A DNA stretch of 64,000 nt from Asticcacaulis benevestitus DSM 16100 = ATCC BAA-896 (GTDB lineage Bacteria; Pseudomonadota; Alphaproteobacteria; Caulobacterales; Caulobacteraceae), in contig NZ_AQWM01000015.1 of the NCBI RefSeq assembly GCF_000376105.1, positions 1-64,000 of the forward strand, in the 5' to 3' direction. This document shows, one piece after another, positions 1 through 8,922 of the stretch (positions are counted from its first letter, which is position 1; each line of letters opens with the position of its first letter). Both the position numbers and the translations under genes were made by a program. Under the pieces are notes generated by a model. That model had not been told where the DNA came from and ran no database searches. It saw only the letters and a program-made list of their open reading frames with translations.

Positions 1-422
1 CACCGTCGTTGCTGCAACGTAATCCCGACCACGCGCCCATCTCGGCCAAGGCGCTGGCACGGGAGCTGCCGCCCGAGGCCTGGAAAACGGTCTGCTGGCG
101 AGAAGGTACGAATGTGGACCTGAGTTCACGCTTTACAGCTCTTTGGCTGCACCCGGCCTCCCGCGACTATAACCTGACAGAACCCCGCCCTGAGGAATGG
201 CTGCTGATCGAATGGCCTGAAGGCGATGAAGCGCCGCTCAAATACTGGCTTGCCACCCTGCCAGCCGACACGTCACTTGAAGATCTGGTCAGCATCGCCA
301 AATTGCGGTGGCGAATTGAGCGAGATTATCAGGAACTCAAGCAGGAACTCGGCCTTGGCCTTACGAAGGCAGAGGTCAGAGGTTGGAATCCTCTTGGGTC
401 CTCCATATTTTCAATGACTTAG
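1..422 (+). pseudogene. IS701-type DDE transposase, C-terminal part, frameshifted and cut by the window edge
   Basis: The frame is open from the window edge and reads through a DDE transposase C-terminus: a segment 'YWLATLP' followed by 'WRIERDYQELKQELGL', the block around the last catalytic Glu that is typical of IS701-like transposases (DDE_5 superfamily). In intact members this block runs directly into a YEGRGW-like motif. Here that motif (YEGRG) is found at about 362-376 but in another frame, so one base has been gained or lost between about 352 and 362. The original frame ends at 422 and the shifted frame stays open to about 562. The 5' part lies outside the window. I read it as a dead insertion-sequence remnant; no terminal repeat could be identified. 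The family call is from motif recall, not alignment. Confidence 0.7.
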
Positions 423-939
423 CGTTGGTGCGGGAAGTCGTACGGAAAAAATACGGAACACATATTGCGGCAGTTCACTTTCTGTTTCTGAATGAGAAGA
501 GTGGCATAGAAGACGGGTGCCGTCTCGCAACGCCCCGACACCGGAAGTTTTTGACAGGCTAATAAATGCATGGCTGCCGCGATTTAGGCCTTTAGAACCG
601 GCTTTTGGAGCTGGCGGCCCTAGCGAATCAGGCAGACGAATTTCAGGTTAAAGTCGCTTTGAGGTCCCTCGTGCGCTGATGCGTGGCGCGTGAGACTTGA
701 CCGCCTCGGCTAGGGGCCTTTCGCCGTGAAGGCGGCGACGGATCCTTTTCATGGACACCTCAGGACACCTCAGGGCAAAACAGAAACTTGCGGCATCCAC
801 CTATCTCGGCCCGCTGCGTGTTAAAACGAACTGATCCAACTCTCCCTACCGACCGTAATCACAGCGACGTTACCATCGAGCCAATTTGGAATAATCCGCG
901 AAGCAACTTAGATCTAGTTTTCGCAGGAAAATCAAAAAT
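423..939. other. gene-poor stretch after transposase remnant
   Basis: This stretch holds the out-of-frame tail of the transposase remnant (to about 562) and then roughly 375 bases in which I see no credible gene, RNA or repeat. Short ORFs here lack ribosome binding sites and recognisable protein features. The bases just before 940 carry the ribosome binding site of the following regulator. Confidence 0.5.
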
Positions 940-1206
940 ATGCCCATACCCGATACAGCCTCTTACCGCATCATTATAACCAGTCTTGTGTGTGCCCGAA
1001 AAAAAATCGGTATGACTCAAACAGAACTGGCGCAAATATGGGGAAAAACCCAATCTGCGATAACCAAAATTGAGAATATGGATCGCCGACTCGATGTCCA
1101 AGACTTTCTCGATATTTGCCTGATTTTAAGTATAAATCCGTCGGACATCATCAAAGATGCCCATAACGAACTAAAAAGGCAGGCTGTAAAAAAATCTAAC
1201 CTATAA
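940..1206 (+). CDS. small XRE-family helix-turn-helix regulator
   Basis: An 88-residue protein that is essentially one HTH_3/XRE domain: residues about 12-70 contain the pattern ARKKIGMTQTELAQ..GKTQSAITKIEN...LDVQDFLDIC, with the recognition helix around SAITKIE. It ends in a short basic tail. Such single-domain proteins bind operator DNA as dimers and are common in phage, plasmid and toxin-antitoxin settings. The ATG is preceded by AGGAAA at a normal distance. It runs tail-to-tail into the gene on the opposite strand, overlapping it by 11 bases. The base composition is clearly more AT-rich than the sugar loci, and with the transposase remnant next door this suggests acquired DNA. Target and partner are unknown. 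Confidence 0.75.
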   Translation: MPIPDTASYRIIITSLVCARKKIGMTQTELAQIWGKTQSAITKIENMDRRLDVQDFLDICLILSINPSDIIKDAHNELKRQAVKKSNL

Positions 1207-1543
1207 GGAATTTTAATTCTTTAATTTCAGACTCAGTTATTTTCCGGAGATTTTTATACGTAAGAAGTTCCGACAACACTCGCCATTTGTTATCAATAAT
1301 ATCTAGAATTTTTAGTCTGTCTAAAGCTTGTTGTGTGGCAATTAAAATAATGAATTCTTTAGACGTATTGCCCTCTGATTGGTAGGTTAAGAAGAAATCC
1401 GAATTTACTATGACATAGTCATTTTCATGTATTTCTGCTTGTAGATAATTTAAAGTTTTTTCTAGACGTAAGTCCTTCTCTTCACCTTCAAGTAGCAAAA
1501 AGGCGACAATATATTTCTCTACGTTTTTTTCGTTATTCTGCAT
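1196..1543 (-). CDS. hypothetical protein, orphan
   Basis: I do not recognise this 115-residue protein. It is acidic, rich in Leu, Ile, Glu and Lys, has no signal peptide or membrane segment, and is predicted by eye to be mixed alpha/beta (a strand-rich middle VIVNSDFFLTYQ followed by two Leu-rich helices). The start is uncertain: an in-frame GTG at 1591 would give 131 residues but has no ribosome binding site, while the ATG at 1543 has only a weak GGA upstream. It is AT-rich and converges on the XRE regulator with an 11-base overlap of the ends. The pairing of a small regulator and an unknown small protein could be an accessory module, but nothing in the sequence proves a link. Confidence 0.45.
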   Translation of the reverse strand: MQNNEKNVEKYIVAFLLLEGEEKDLRLEKTLNYLQAEIHENDYVIVNSDFFLTYQSEGNTSKEFIILIATQQALDRLKILDIIDNKWRVLSELLTYKNLRKITESEIKELKFLIG

Positions 1544-2246
1544 GGGGCTATATCCGAATATTTTTCCTCCCAAATATATTGCTGACGTCACAATGGAGGA
1601 GGGGCATCACAAAGAGTCTCTCATTTCTCGCTTTGGTGTGTAGGGCGCGCGCGCATTTGCTCAAAATACATTCTGCCATTGTACGAATAAAATCCATTTT
1701 AGAATAATTTTTCGCGCAAAGCAGGCTGCCGATATGCTGGAAGTGTTAGATCTGTCGGGCGAGCTAGATTTGAGATCTTATATTCAGCCGTACTTGCGGA
1801 GGCGCGAAACTCGAAATGCTTTTGAATTTGTTGGATTTTTGGAATGTATATTCTTGCGCTAGAATTCATTTAAATGTTCTTTGGGGAGGTAATTTAATTA
1901 AACTTTAAGCCAAAGCGATATGTCTTTGGTCGATAATTTATATTAACTCTGGGCATAAATAATAATCAAATGTTGCGCATTCTTATTATTTCACAACACA
2001 GTGCAGCCGCAGGCTTTAAAAATAGTCCATTTTAGAATATAGTTAACACTTTGTTTACCACCAAATTGTACCGTATTAGAAGTACGTAGCAATATTCAAG
2101 TTCGCTTCCTGGTCGGAAACAGCAGTAAATTTGGGCGCAACAGCATATTTGCAATATTAAATTGTTCAAAATGTCTGCTGCATTAATATTGTGAGAATTA
2201 ATAGTTGTAATTACTGGTTACATGAATTGTATTTGAGGATTCAGCA
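1544..2246. other. long AT-rich intergenic region upstream of the chemosensory operon
   Basis: About 700 bases of AT-rich DNA with no credible gene. It contains a 14-base direct repeat, TCCATTTTAGAATA, at 1693-1706 and again at 2026-2039. The promoter of the chemosensory operon must lie in its right-hand part; I cannot assign -35/-10 boxes with confidence. Confidence 0.4.
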
Positions 2247-4175
2247 ATGGCGCTAGCTAAGAAACATAGTATACAATCTTCCGCTCACAAATACGAGGCT
2301 GATGACGTTGTCCGCAGTAGCGGCGGCGGAAATCTGGCCGCAGACGCGCAAAAGCGTCGTGCGCGCACGTTTGCGCGGCAGCAAAAGGCCGCGGAGCGGA
2401 TAGCCACGGCGACGGCGGAGTTGTCCAGCGGTATCGCCGAGGCTGCTTCGGCTGCAGAGGAGTTACGCAAGGCTACAGAACAGATTGCTGTTGGCGCCGA
2501 AGAGGCTGCCAATGCATCACAGCAGTCGTTGAAGGCTGTGGACCATGGTCGCGGCTTGATTCAGGCTGCCAAAGATCTAGCGGATGCGTCCTTGGTCAAG
2601 ACGCAGGCCTTGCAGGGCATGATCGCCGATGTGGCGGGGCACATTGCCGCTTCGATAGATGCCATTGGCCGGGCTTCTGATCGTCAGGTCGCCTCGGTTA
2701 AGTTGGTGGAAGAACTTGATGTCCAGGCTGCGAATATTGGTGAAGTCGTAAAGGCTGTGGCTCACATTGCGGATCAGACCAACTTGCTGGCACTTAACGC
2801 GGCGATTGAAGCTGCGCGCGCCGGCCAACACGGCAAGGGTTTTGCGGTTGTCGCTGATGAAGTGCGCACCTTGGCGGAGACCAGTGAAAAATCGGCTCGT
2901 GATATTCAAGATCTGGTTGCCCAAATCCAGAAGGACGTAAAGATCATTGCGGAGGGGATCAATAACTCTGCGAGTGCCGCTCGTGGCGATGTCGAAAATG
3001 GCATGCAGGTCACCACGCGTCTGGAGCAGGTTCGCGTCGACATGCTGACGGTCATTAAGGGCAGCCAAGAAATTTCGGTTGCCAACATCCAATCTCTTAC
3101 TGCTGCCGTCGAAGCTCAGAAGGGGGCAGAAGTGATAGCTGCTGCCGCCGAAGAGCAGGGCGCCGCCTGCGAAGAGGCGCAAAAAACCATTGAACAGCAA
3201 ACCGCTGCTCTCACCCAGAGCGACCAGGCAGCGCAAGAGCTTGCTGAGCTCAGTGAAGAGCTAAAGAACAGCGCCAACATCGGCAAGAGTGCGGAAGAGG
3301 TCGCTTCTGCGGGAGAAGAGCTGTCCAGCGCCATCGAAGAAATAAACCGGGCTTCGGCTCAAATTATGACTGCGCTGGAACAGATTAGCAAAGGGGCGCA
3401 ACAGCAAGGTGCGGCCACCCAGCAATCTTCTGCAGCGATAAGTCAGATTGAAAAGGGAGCGCTTCTTTCGCAAAACCGGGCTCAGGAGGCGCTGGATCGT
3501 GGCAATACGATTTCCGCGCTCTTGGAGGAAAATAAGACTGGCGTCGACAATCTGATTCAAGGCGTTCACAACTCGGTGGAGGCCGGGCGTGCCACGCGCG
3601 AGCAGGTGGCTGCCTTGGAGCAGGTCAGCCGTCGTATCGATAAGATCGTTGATGTGATTACGACTGTGTCGATACAGACCAACATGCTGGCCGTTAACGG
3701 CTCGGTGGAGGCCGCGCGGGCCGGTGAATTTGGCAAGGGCTTTGCTGTTGTGTCGACCGATATCCGTAACCTGGCCCGCGACAGCGCTGAAAATGCCGAG
3801 CGGATCAAAGATACGGTCAAATCGATCCAGGACATGATCGTGGTTGTGCGCCGTGATCTTCTGGAAATTGGGGATGCGGCAGCCGCTGAAATTGAAAAGA
3901 ATCGCCGGATTTCGACCCATCTGGAGGCCATTGCCACCGACATGGGGGAGGTTTTGACTGCTAACAAAGAGGTGCTGGCGGGAACTGACGACATCATCCG
4001 CGTGGTCCGTGAAGTGCAAACGGGTGTTGAACAGGTATCGGCCGCAGCCCAACAGGCTACGCGTGCTTCGGGTGAAGCGACGAATGCGGCGCGCGAGCAA
4101 TCCAAGGGAGCGGAGCAATTGGCGGCCGCTGTTGAGGAAATCGCATCTCTGGCTGATGAATTACAGGCTGGATAA
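2247..4175 (+). CDS. soluble methyl-accepting chemotaxis protein with two signalling hairpins
   Basis: A 642-residue chemoreceptor with no membrane segment and no recognisable ligand-binding domain, hence cytoplasmic. It carries two copies of the kinase-control hairpin: the first around residues 172-215 ([17 protein letters not shown] then [12 protein letters not shown]), the second around residues 470-510 ([17 protein letters not shown] then [12 protein letters not shown]). The rest is Ala/Glu/Gln-rich coiled coil, with a Gln/Ala-rich segment between the two hairpins. A normal receptor has one tip per chain, so this chain could contact CheA/CheW at two places. The second tip is the more divergent (VNGSVE for LNAAIE). 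ATG at 2247 has GAGGAT upstream. It is the first gene of the chemosensory operon; the triple-CheW gene starts 28 bases after its stop. How it senses anything is not visible. Confidence 0.88.
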   Translation: MALAKKHSIQSSAHKYEADDVVRSSGGGNLAADAQKRRARTFARQQKAAERIATATAELSSGIAEAASAAEELRKATEQIAVGAEEAANASQQSLKAVDHGRGLIQAAKDLADASLVKTQALQGMIADVAGHIAASIDAIGRASDRQVASVKLVEELDVQAANIGEVVKAVAHIADQTNLLALNAAIEAARAGQHGKGFAVVADEVRTLAETSEKSARDIQDLVAQIQKDVKIIAEGINNSASAARGDVENGMQVTTRLEQVRVDMLTVIKGSQEISVANIQSLTAAVEAQKGAEVIAAAAEEQGAACEEAQKTIEQQTAALTQSDQAAQELAELSEELKNSANIGKSAEEVASAGEELSSAIEEINRASAQIMTALEQISKGAQQQGAATQQSSAAISQIEKGALLSQNRAQEALDRGNTISALLEENKTGVDNLIQGVHNSVEAGRATREQVAALEQVSRRIDKIVDVITTVSIQTNMLAVNGSVEAARAGEFGKGFAVVSTDIRNLARDSAENAERIKDTVKSIQDMIVVVRRDLLEIGDAAAAEIEKNRRISTHLEAIATDMGEVLTANKEVLAGTDDIIRVVREVQTGVEQVSAAAQQATRASGEATNAAREQSKGAEQLAAAVEEIASLADELQAG

Positions 4176-4203
4176 ACTTCTAAACTGAAAGGGGACGTTT
4201 ATC

Positions 4204-5793
4204 ATGTCTGTGGTCGCTAAAGCTATGGAGACGCTTGAGGAAGAATTTGCCGTCAAGTCGACCCAGGAGAGTGTGGAAAATGCTTCCGCAGCCGAACTCC
4301 ATCAATTTGTAATTTTTCACGTCGAAGGGGAACGCTTTGCTGTTTCCTTGTCCGAGGTTCAGGAAATCATCCGCGTTCCGGATGTCGTTCACATGCCGCT
4401 CAGCCCAGCCTCGCTCGAAGGTCTGGCTAATTTGCGGGGAAGCGTATTGCCTGTCCTCAATCTGAGGCAGGTGTTCCGTTTCCCGCAAGCCCTTCATGAT
4501 GACTCGACTCGCGTCGTGGTTCTTGATCATGGCCGTCCGATTGGACTTATTGTCGACCGAATGGCCAACGTCGTCACAGTCGGTTCAGAGCAGATTGAGC
4601 CGGCCAGCACGATCAGCAGTTCGATCAATGTCGACTTCGTTACAGGCATAATTAAGGAGAAGGATGGTCACTCCATGGTGGTTATCCTTGATGCTCGTCT
4701 TATTGTGGAACGGGAATTCCAGGACCTGTTAAACGCGGATACGCTCAAGGTGGTAAGAGCGACCGAAGCCACCGTGTCAGAAGCGTTGAAGGCGGAGAGC
4801 GCCGTCGTAGAAGAGGATCAATTGGTCAGTTTTGAGGTGGCTGGCCAAGAATATGCTTTCCCCATCGAGAAGGTGAAAGAAATCGTACAACTGCCTGAGC
4901 ATGTTTCAGACGTCCCAAACACGGCCAGCCATGTCCTGGGGGTCATCACCCTCCGTAATCGGTTGTTGCCATTGGTATCCCTGCGGGAGCTCTTTGGCTT
5001 GCCAAGGATGCAGATGACTGACGCCAACAAGGTGGCGGTGATTTCCCCTGATGGCAATAGTGAGACCTCTGTTGGGGTCGTTATGGATAGCGTGCGAGAA
5101 GTCTTGCGTGTCAGGCGCGATGAAATGGAAGAGGTGCCCGATCTGTTAAGGGGCATTGGGCCGGGAAATAATATCGCCTCGATATGTCGTTTGCAGGGCG
5201 GCCGTCGTCTGGTGTCCGTTCTGGCTGCGGAAAACATGTTTGATCAAGCTGAGTTGGATCACTTGCATAATTCAGGGGAAGATGAAATGGCGAGATCTCA
5301 GGCTGATTCCGTCGCCACGTCTTCATCGGAGGCTGTTGATGACGAGCAATTCGTCCTGTTCATATTAAAGGGCGAAGAATACGGCGTGCACATTGACTGT
5401 GTGCAGGAAATTGTTCGCGTACCTTCTGAGTTAACCCGTATCCCCAAGTGTCCGGACTTCATCGAGGGTGTCATTAATCTGCGTGGCGTTGTCTTGCCGG
5501 TCGTGGATCAGCGCCGACGCTTCCAGTTAGAGAGCATCGATCGCAATGACCGCCAACGCATCATGGTTTTTATCATCGGCGGTGTTCGCACCGGTTTCAT
5601 CGTCGATCTCGTAACGGAGGTGCGGCGTATCCCGCTGAACACCATCGCCGCGGCGCCGGAACTCTCTGTAGAACAAAAGCGCATTATACGCAGGGTTGCC
5701 AATCTTGAGGGTGAAAAACGTATAATAATGTTGCTTGATGTGTTGCAGCTTTTGAATTCTGATGAAATGTCAACAATAAGCAATAAGTTTTAG
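4204..5793 (+). CDS. triple-domain CheW-type scaffold protein
   Basis: A 529-residue protein made of three CheW (SH3-like) domains in tandem: about residues 34-175, 198-340 and 380-520. Each begins with a strand pattern such as QFVIFHVEGERFAVSLSEV, continues with a loop motif of the type EIIRVP, and then GLANLRGSVLPVLNL or a variant of it. CheW domains couple receptors to the CheA kinase; three on one chain suggest a protein that bridges several receptors or kinases in an array. It follows the double-hairpin receptor directly (28-base gap, with GGGGA before the ATG), which makes a matched multivalent pair plausible. About 150 bases of AT-rich DNA separate it from cheB. No enzymatic residues are expected. 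Confidence 0.9.
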   Translation: MSVVAKAMETLEEEFAVKSTQESVENASAAELHQFVIFHVEGERFAVSLSEVQEIIRVPDVVHMPLSPASLEGLANLRGSVLPVLNLRQVFRFPQALHDDSTRVVVLDHGRPIGLIVDRMANVVTVGSEQIEPASTISSSINVDFVTGIIKEKDGHSMVVILDARLIVEREFQDLLNADTLKVVRATEATVSEALKAESAVVEEDQLVSFEVAGQEYAFPIEKVKEIVQLPEHVSDVPNTASHVLGVITLRNRLLPLVSLRELFGLPRMQMTDANKVAVISPDGNSETSVGVVMDSVREVLRVRRDEMEEVPDLLRGIGPGNNIASICRLQGGRRLVSVLAAENMFDQAELDHLHNSGEDEMARSQADSVATSSSEAVDDEQFVLFILKGEEYGVHIDCVQEIVRVPSELTRIPKCPDFIEGVINLRGVVLPVVDQRRRFQLESIDRNDRQRIMVFIIGGVRTGFIVDLVTEVRRIPLNTIAAAPELSVEQKRIIRRVANLEGEKRIIMLLDVLQLLNSDEMSTISNKF

Positions 5794-5942
5794 CGAAAAC
5801 TAATTCCTTTGTGGAAATGCTTATAGCTAAAAATATTGAAGTATATTCAATGTAGTTCTTTGTTTAATTGTTCATGAAATGCAGCTATGCGCAAAATGAT
5901 TGCCTTTTGTGGAAATTTATTCAAGTATGGGTCGTATTGGAA

Positions 5943-7061
5943 ATGATTAGAGTGTTAATCGTAGACGATTCTGCATTGATGCGAAAGCACCTCACGGGGC
6001 TTCTGGAATCGGCAGGTGATTTTACCACACGCGCCGTACGTAACGGTGCCGAAGCACTAGCCGTTCTTGAGGAGGATGAATTTGATGTTGTCACCCTCGA
6101 TATCAATATGCCGGTTATGGATGGGTTGACCTGCCTTTCGCGGATTATGGCCACCAATCCGAAGCCGGTTGTGATGGTATCTTCGCTGACACAAGAGGGG
6201 GCCGAAGCCACATTGGAAGCGCTTAATCTTGGAGCGGTTGATTATGTGCAAAAGCCCGATGGTACGATTTCATTGTCTATCGATAAGATCGAACGAGAAC
6301 TTGTGACCAAAATTCGCATGGCTTCACGTGCTCGAATTCGCCGCAGTCTTGGTTTGACTAACCGCATCATTAATACGCACAAACGAATAGAAACATCGAC
6401 AAAGCGCGCATCTATACCTACGCCTACGCGTGGTCCTGACAGGCATGGGCGGGCGGGACTTGTCCTTGTCGGAGTTTCTACAGGGGGGCCTGGCACGTTA
6501 GAGCAAATTCTGCCTTATCTGGAGAAGGGTTTTCCATGGCCCGTATTAATCGCGCAGCATATGCCGGGTAGTTTCACAGGTGTTTTTGCGCGTCGGCTGA
6601 ACGGAATCTGCCAAATGCCGGTCGTCGAGGTGGAACGTCAAATGCCGATTGAGCCCTCGACGATATACATCGCTAAGGGGGATGCGGACCTCATCGTTAC
6701 ACGACGCGGTACAGGGTATTCGGCGACACCTGTCCCCGCCAGCCGTGATCACCTGTGGCATCCAAGCGTTGAGCGAATGGTGCAGAGCGCTTTGGACATC
6801 TTTCCAGCGGATAGGCTTATAGGGGTTCAACTCACCGGCATGGGAGATGATGGCGCCAGTGCCATGGCGCAGATACAAAAACGTGGTGGACTGACAATCG
6901 CCCAGAATGAAGATACGTGCGTTGTCTTTGGCATGCCCAATGAATTAATCAAACGCGGCGGCGCATCTATCGTCCTGCCAAGTCATAAAATCGCCGGTCA
7001 GCTCAACACATGGCTGAACGCAAGGGGAGAGCGAATGGGAGAGCGCAGCTATGTTAGTTAA
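5943..7061 (+). CDS. cheB: CheB-type receptor methylesterase with receiver domain
   Basis: A 372-residue response regulator/methylesterase. The N-terminal receiver domain (about residues 1-120) shows the acidic pocket VDDSALMR, the phospho-acceptor in TLDINMPVMDG and the lysine in VQKPDG. After a basic linker, the CheB_methylest domain (about 175-365) shows the catalytic triad: Ser in GVSTGGPG, His in AQHMPGSF and Asp in GMGDDGASAM. It removes methyl groups from receptor glutamates and may deamidate glutamines, resetting signalling. I chose the ATG at 5943, because the protein then begins MIRVLIVDDS as the family does; the longer frame from 5868 adds 25 residues with no domain match. The next gene overlaps its end by 11 bases, indicating translational coupling. 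Confidence 0.93.
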   Translation: MIRVLIVDDSALMRKHLTGLLESAGDFTTRAVRNGAEALAVLEEDEFDVVTLDINMPVMDGLTCLSRIMATNPKPVVMVSSLTQEGAEATLEALNLGAVDYVQKPDGTISLSIDKIERELVTKIRMASRARIRRSLGLTNRIINTHKRIETSTKRASIPTPTRGPDRHGRAGLVLVGVSTGGPGTLEQILPYLEKGFPWPVLIAQHMPGSFTGVFARRLNGICQMPVVEVERQMPIEPSTIYIAKGDADLIVTRRGTGYSATPVPASRDHLWHPSVERMVQSALDIFPADRLIGVQLTGMGDDGASAMAQIQKRGGLTIAQNEDTCVVFGMPNELIKRGGASIVLPSHKIAGQLNTWLNARGERMGERSYVS

Positions 7062-7695
7062 ACCATCAATACCAAACCCTGTTGAGACTCTGGCTGCCAC
7101 TGATTTTGTAGGTCCAGCAGAACTTTTAGCCGATCTGCTAGGCGGGGGATCAACCGCCCTGCGGCGGCAAGCGGCGCACAATCTGCGTGACTATCCAGAA
7201 TGTGGTCCTCAGCTTTGTGATATTTTGGCAGAAGAGCCCCGGGCCAGCGTGCGGGCGGCCATCTTGAACACGCTTATCCGGCTAAGGTCCGCGGATGTTA
7301 TTCGCGGTCTTGTCGAGCATTTGCGCAGCGAAAACGCAACGCTCCGTAATGAGGTGATTGAAGTCTTGCAGGACATGCCGGACGAAGCCATGCCTATACT
7401 TGAACAGCTACTCACGGACTGGGATAGTGATGTGCGTATTTTTACCGCCAATATTCTAAGTGAAACAAAGCACCCGCGAACGCCTGATGTACTGATAGGC
7501 GTTATTAAAAGTGATCCTCATGTAAACGTCTGTATGGCAGCTCTAGACGGACTATTGGAGATCGGCGATGAATCCATGATTGACTCAATTCAACAACTCG
7601 GTGAGCGCTTTCCCGAGGCCCCTTTCGTCAAGTTTGCCGTTTCCCTTGCCATCAAAAGGCTACAGGGGGTAGATTATGCGAGAGGCACTACGTAA
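7051..7695 (+). CDS. HEAT-repeat protein embedded in chemosensory operon
   Basis: A 214-residue all-helical protein of repeated HEAT-like helix pairs, visible as recurring patterns such as LRRQAAHNLRDYPECGPQL, VRAAILNTLIRLRSADVI and VRIFTANILSETKHPRTPDVL, each followed by another helix. HEAT repeats are protein-binding scaffolds; no catalytic motif is seen. It lies between cheB and cheR and overlaps both (11 bases at its start, 20 at its end), so it is almost certainly translated with them. HEAT proteins of this kind occur in some alternative chemosensory clusters, where they may tune the adaptation enzymes; that role is inference here. Confidence 0.85.
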   Translation: MLVKPSIPNPVETLAATDFVGPAELLADLLGGGSTALRRQAAHNLRDYPECGPQLCDILAEEPRASVRAAILNTLIRLRSADVIRGLVEHLRSENATLRNEVIEVLQDMPDEAMPILEQLLTDWDSDVRIFTANILSETKHPRTPDVLIGVIKSDPHVNVCMAALDGLLEIGDESMIDSIQQLGERFPEAPFVKFAVSLAIKRLQGVDYARGTT

Positions 7696-8539
7696 GTCGA
7701 ACGAACATCATGTTACAATTACATCCGAAGATTACGCGAAATTTTGTGAATTTTTCTACAAAAAAACTGGAATTGTCTTCACTGATAAGAAGGGCTACTT
7801 TGTAGAGCGGCGATTACAAGAAAGAATTGAGAAAACAAAATCTGAAAGTTTTCGTGATTATTTCTCGCTTCTGCGGTTTCAGATGTCCGGTGATGAGTGG
7901 CAGGAACTCATCAACAACATGACGGTCAATGAGACCTACTTCCTACGTGAAGATTATCAGTTCGATGCTATGAGCAATGGCATGTTGCCTGAAATCGCGC
8001 AGGAACGTCCGGCAGGGCGCTCCGTCAAGATCTGGTCGCTGCCTTGCTCGACCGGTGAAGAGCCCTATTCCATCGCGATCCATATATTGGAGAAATGGGC
8101 TCTGGCGGATAGTTATGCGATTGAGATCTGTGCGTCAGATATTGATACACGCGTGGTCACTCAGGCGCGACGTGGCGTCTATGGCGAAAGGTCATTACAA
8201 CGGTTATCGCCTGAGCTGCGAAGAAAATATTTCTCGAAGACGGGTGTCGATCAGTACTTGATCCGTGAAGAGTTGCGTGAATCGATTGATTTTTCGGTAA
8301 CTAATATTATCGATCCACTGCATATGTCGCGCTATAGATCCGTTGATATTATTTTTTGCCGCAACCTTTTGATCTATTTTGACGATATATCAAGAAGAGG
8401 GGCGGTTGAGCTTATGTATGAATGCTTAAGCCCTGGCGGTTTCATCTGCCTTGGCCATTCTGAAAGCATGAGCCGAATTTCATCTTTATTTAAACCTCGA
8501 AAATTTGGCGAGACGGTCGTCTATCAGAAAGCCGGCTAA
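7676..8539 (+). CDS. cheR: CheR-type receptor methyltransferase
   Basis: A 287-residue S-adenosylmethionine-dependent methyltransferase that methylates receptor glutamates. The N-terminal helical domain (about residues 12-85, with the pattern FCEFFYKKTGIVF) precedes the catalytic domain, in which the SAM loop IWSLPCSTGEEPYS (around residue 120), the ICASDIDTRV segment and IIFCRNLLIYFD are typical of CheR. The C-terminus, HSESMSRISSLFKP, also matches the family. No C-terminal TPR extension is present. It starts inside the HEAT gene (20-base overlap) with a GGGGG-type ribosome binding site. It opposes CheB in adaptation. Confidence 0.94.
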   Translation: MREALRKSNEHHVTITSEDYAKFCEFFYKKTGIVFTDKKGYFVERRLQERIEKTKSESFRDYFSLLRFQMSGDEWQELINNMTVNETYFLREDYQFDAMSNGMLPEIAQERPAGRSVKIWSLPCSTGEEPYSIAIHILEKWALADSYAIEICASDIDTRVVTQARRGVYGERSLQRLSPELRRKYFSKTGVDQYLIREELRESIDFSVTNIIDPLHMSRYRSVDIIFCRNLLIYFDDISRRGAVELMYECLSPGGFICLGHSESMSRISSLFKPRKFGETVVYQKAG

Positions 8540-8544
8540 GGAGC

Positions 8545-8922
8545 ATGATCGTGAAAAAGGTTCTAGTCGTAGAAGATAGTGTGACAACGCGAATGTTCTA
8601 TCGAAGCACACTTGAAGATGCTGGATTCGAGGTTGCCGAGGCTTCCAATGGCCTGGAAGGTCTTGAGATGGCTATGATGTCACACTTTGATCTGGTCGTG
8701 GTCGACATCAATATGCCAAAGATGGATGGCTATGAAATGATCCGCGAATTACGCCGCAACCCTGATTTGGTATCGCTTCCGGTCATTACCATCAGCACGG
8801 AGTCCGGCCGGTCGGATGAACGTATGGCCTTCAAATGCGGGGCTAATTATTACATCGTCAAACCAGCAGATCCAACCGATCTGGCGCTGACAGCCAATAT
8901 GCTGACGGGGGTACGGGTATGA
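8545..8922 (+). CDS. cheY: CheY-like single-domain response regulator
   Basis: A 125-residue receiver domain with the acidic pair E10-D11, the phosphorylated D54 in VVVDINMPKMDG, the Ser/Thr switch in ITISTES and the lysine in YYIVKPADP. No output domain is attached, so it must act by binding a partner. The ATG at 8545 sits very close to AAGGAG; the GTG six bases further on has a better spacing, so the mature start may be two residues later. It overlaps cheA by four bases (ATGA). A second CheY is encoded downstream, so one may be the output and the other a phosphate sink. Confidence 0.92.
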   Translation: MIVKKVLVVEDSVTTRMFYRSTLEDAGFEVAEASNGLEGLEMAMMSHFDLVVVDINMPKMDGYEMIRELRRNPDLVSLPVITISTESGRSDERMAFKCGANYYIVKPADPTDLALTANMLTGVRV

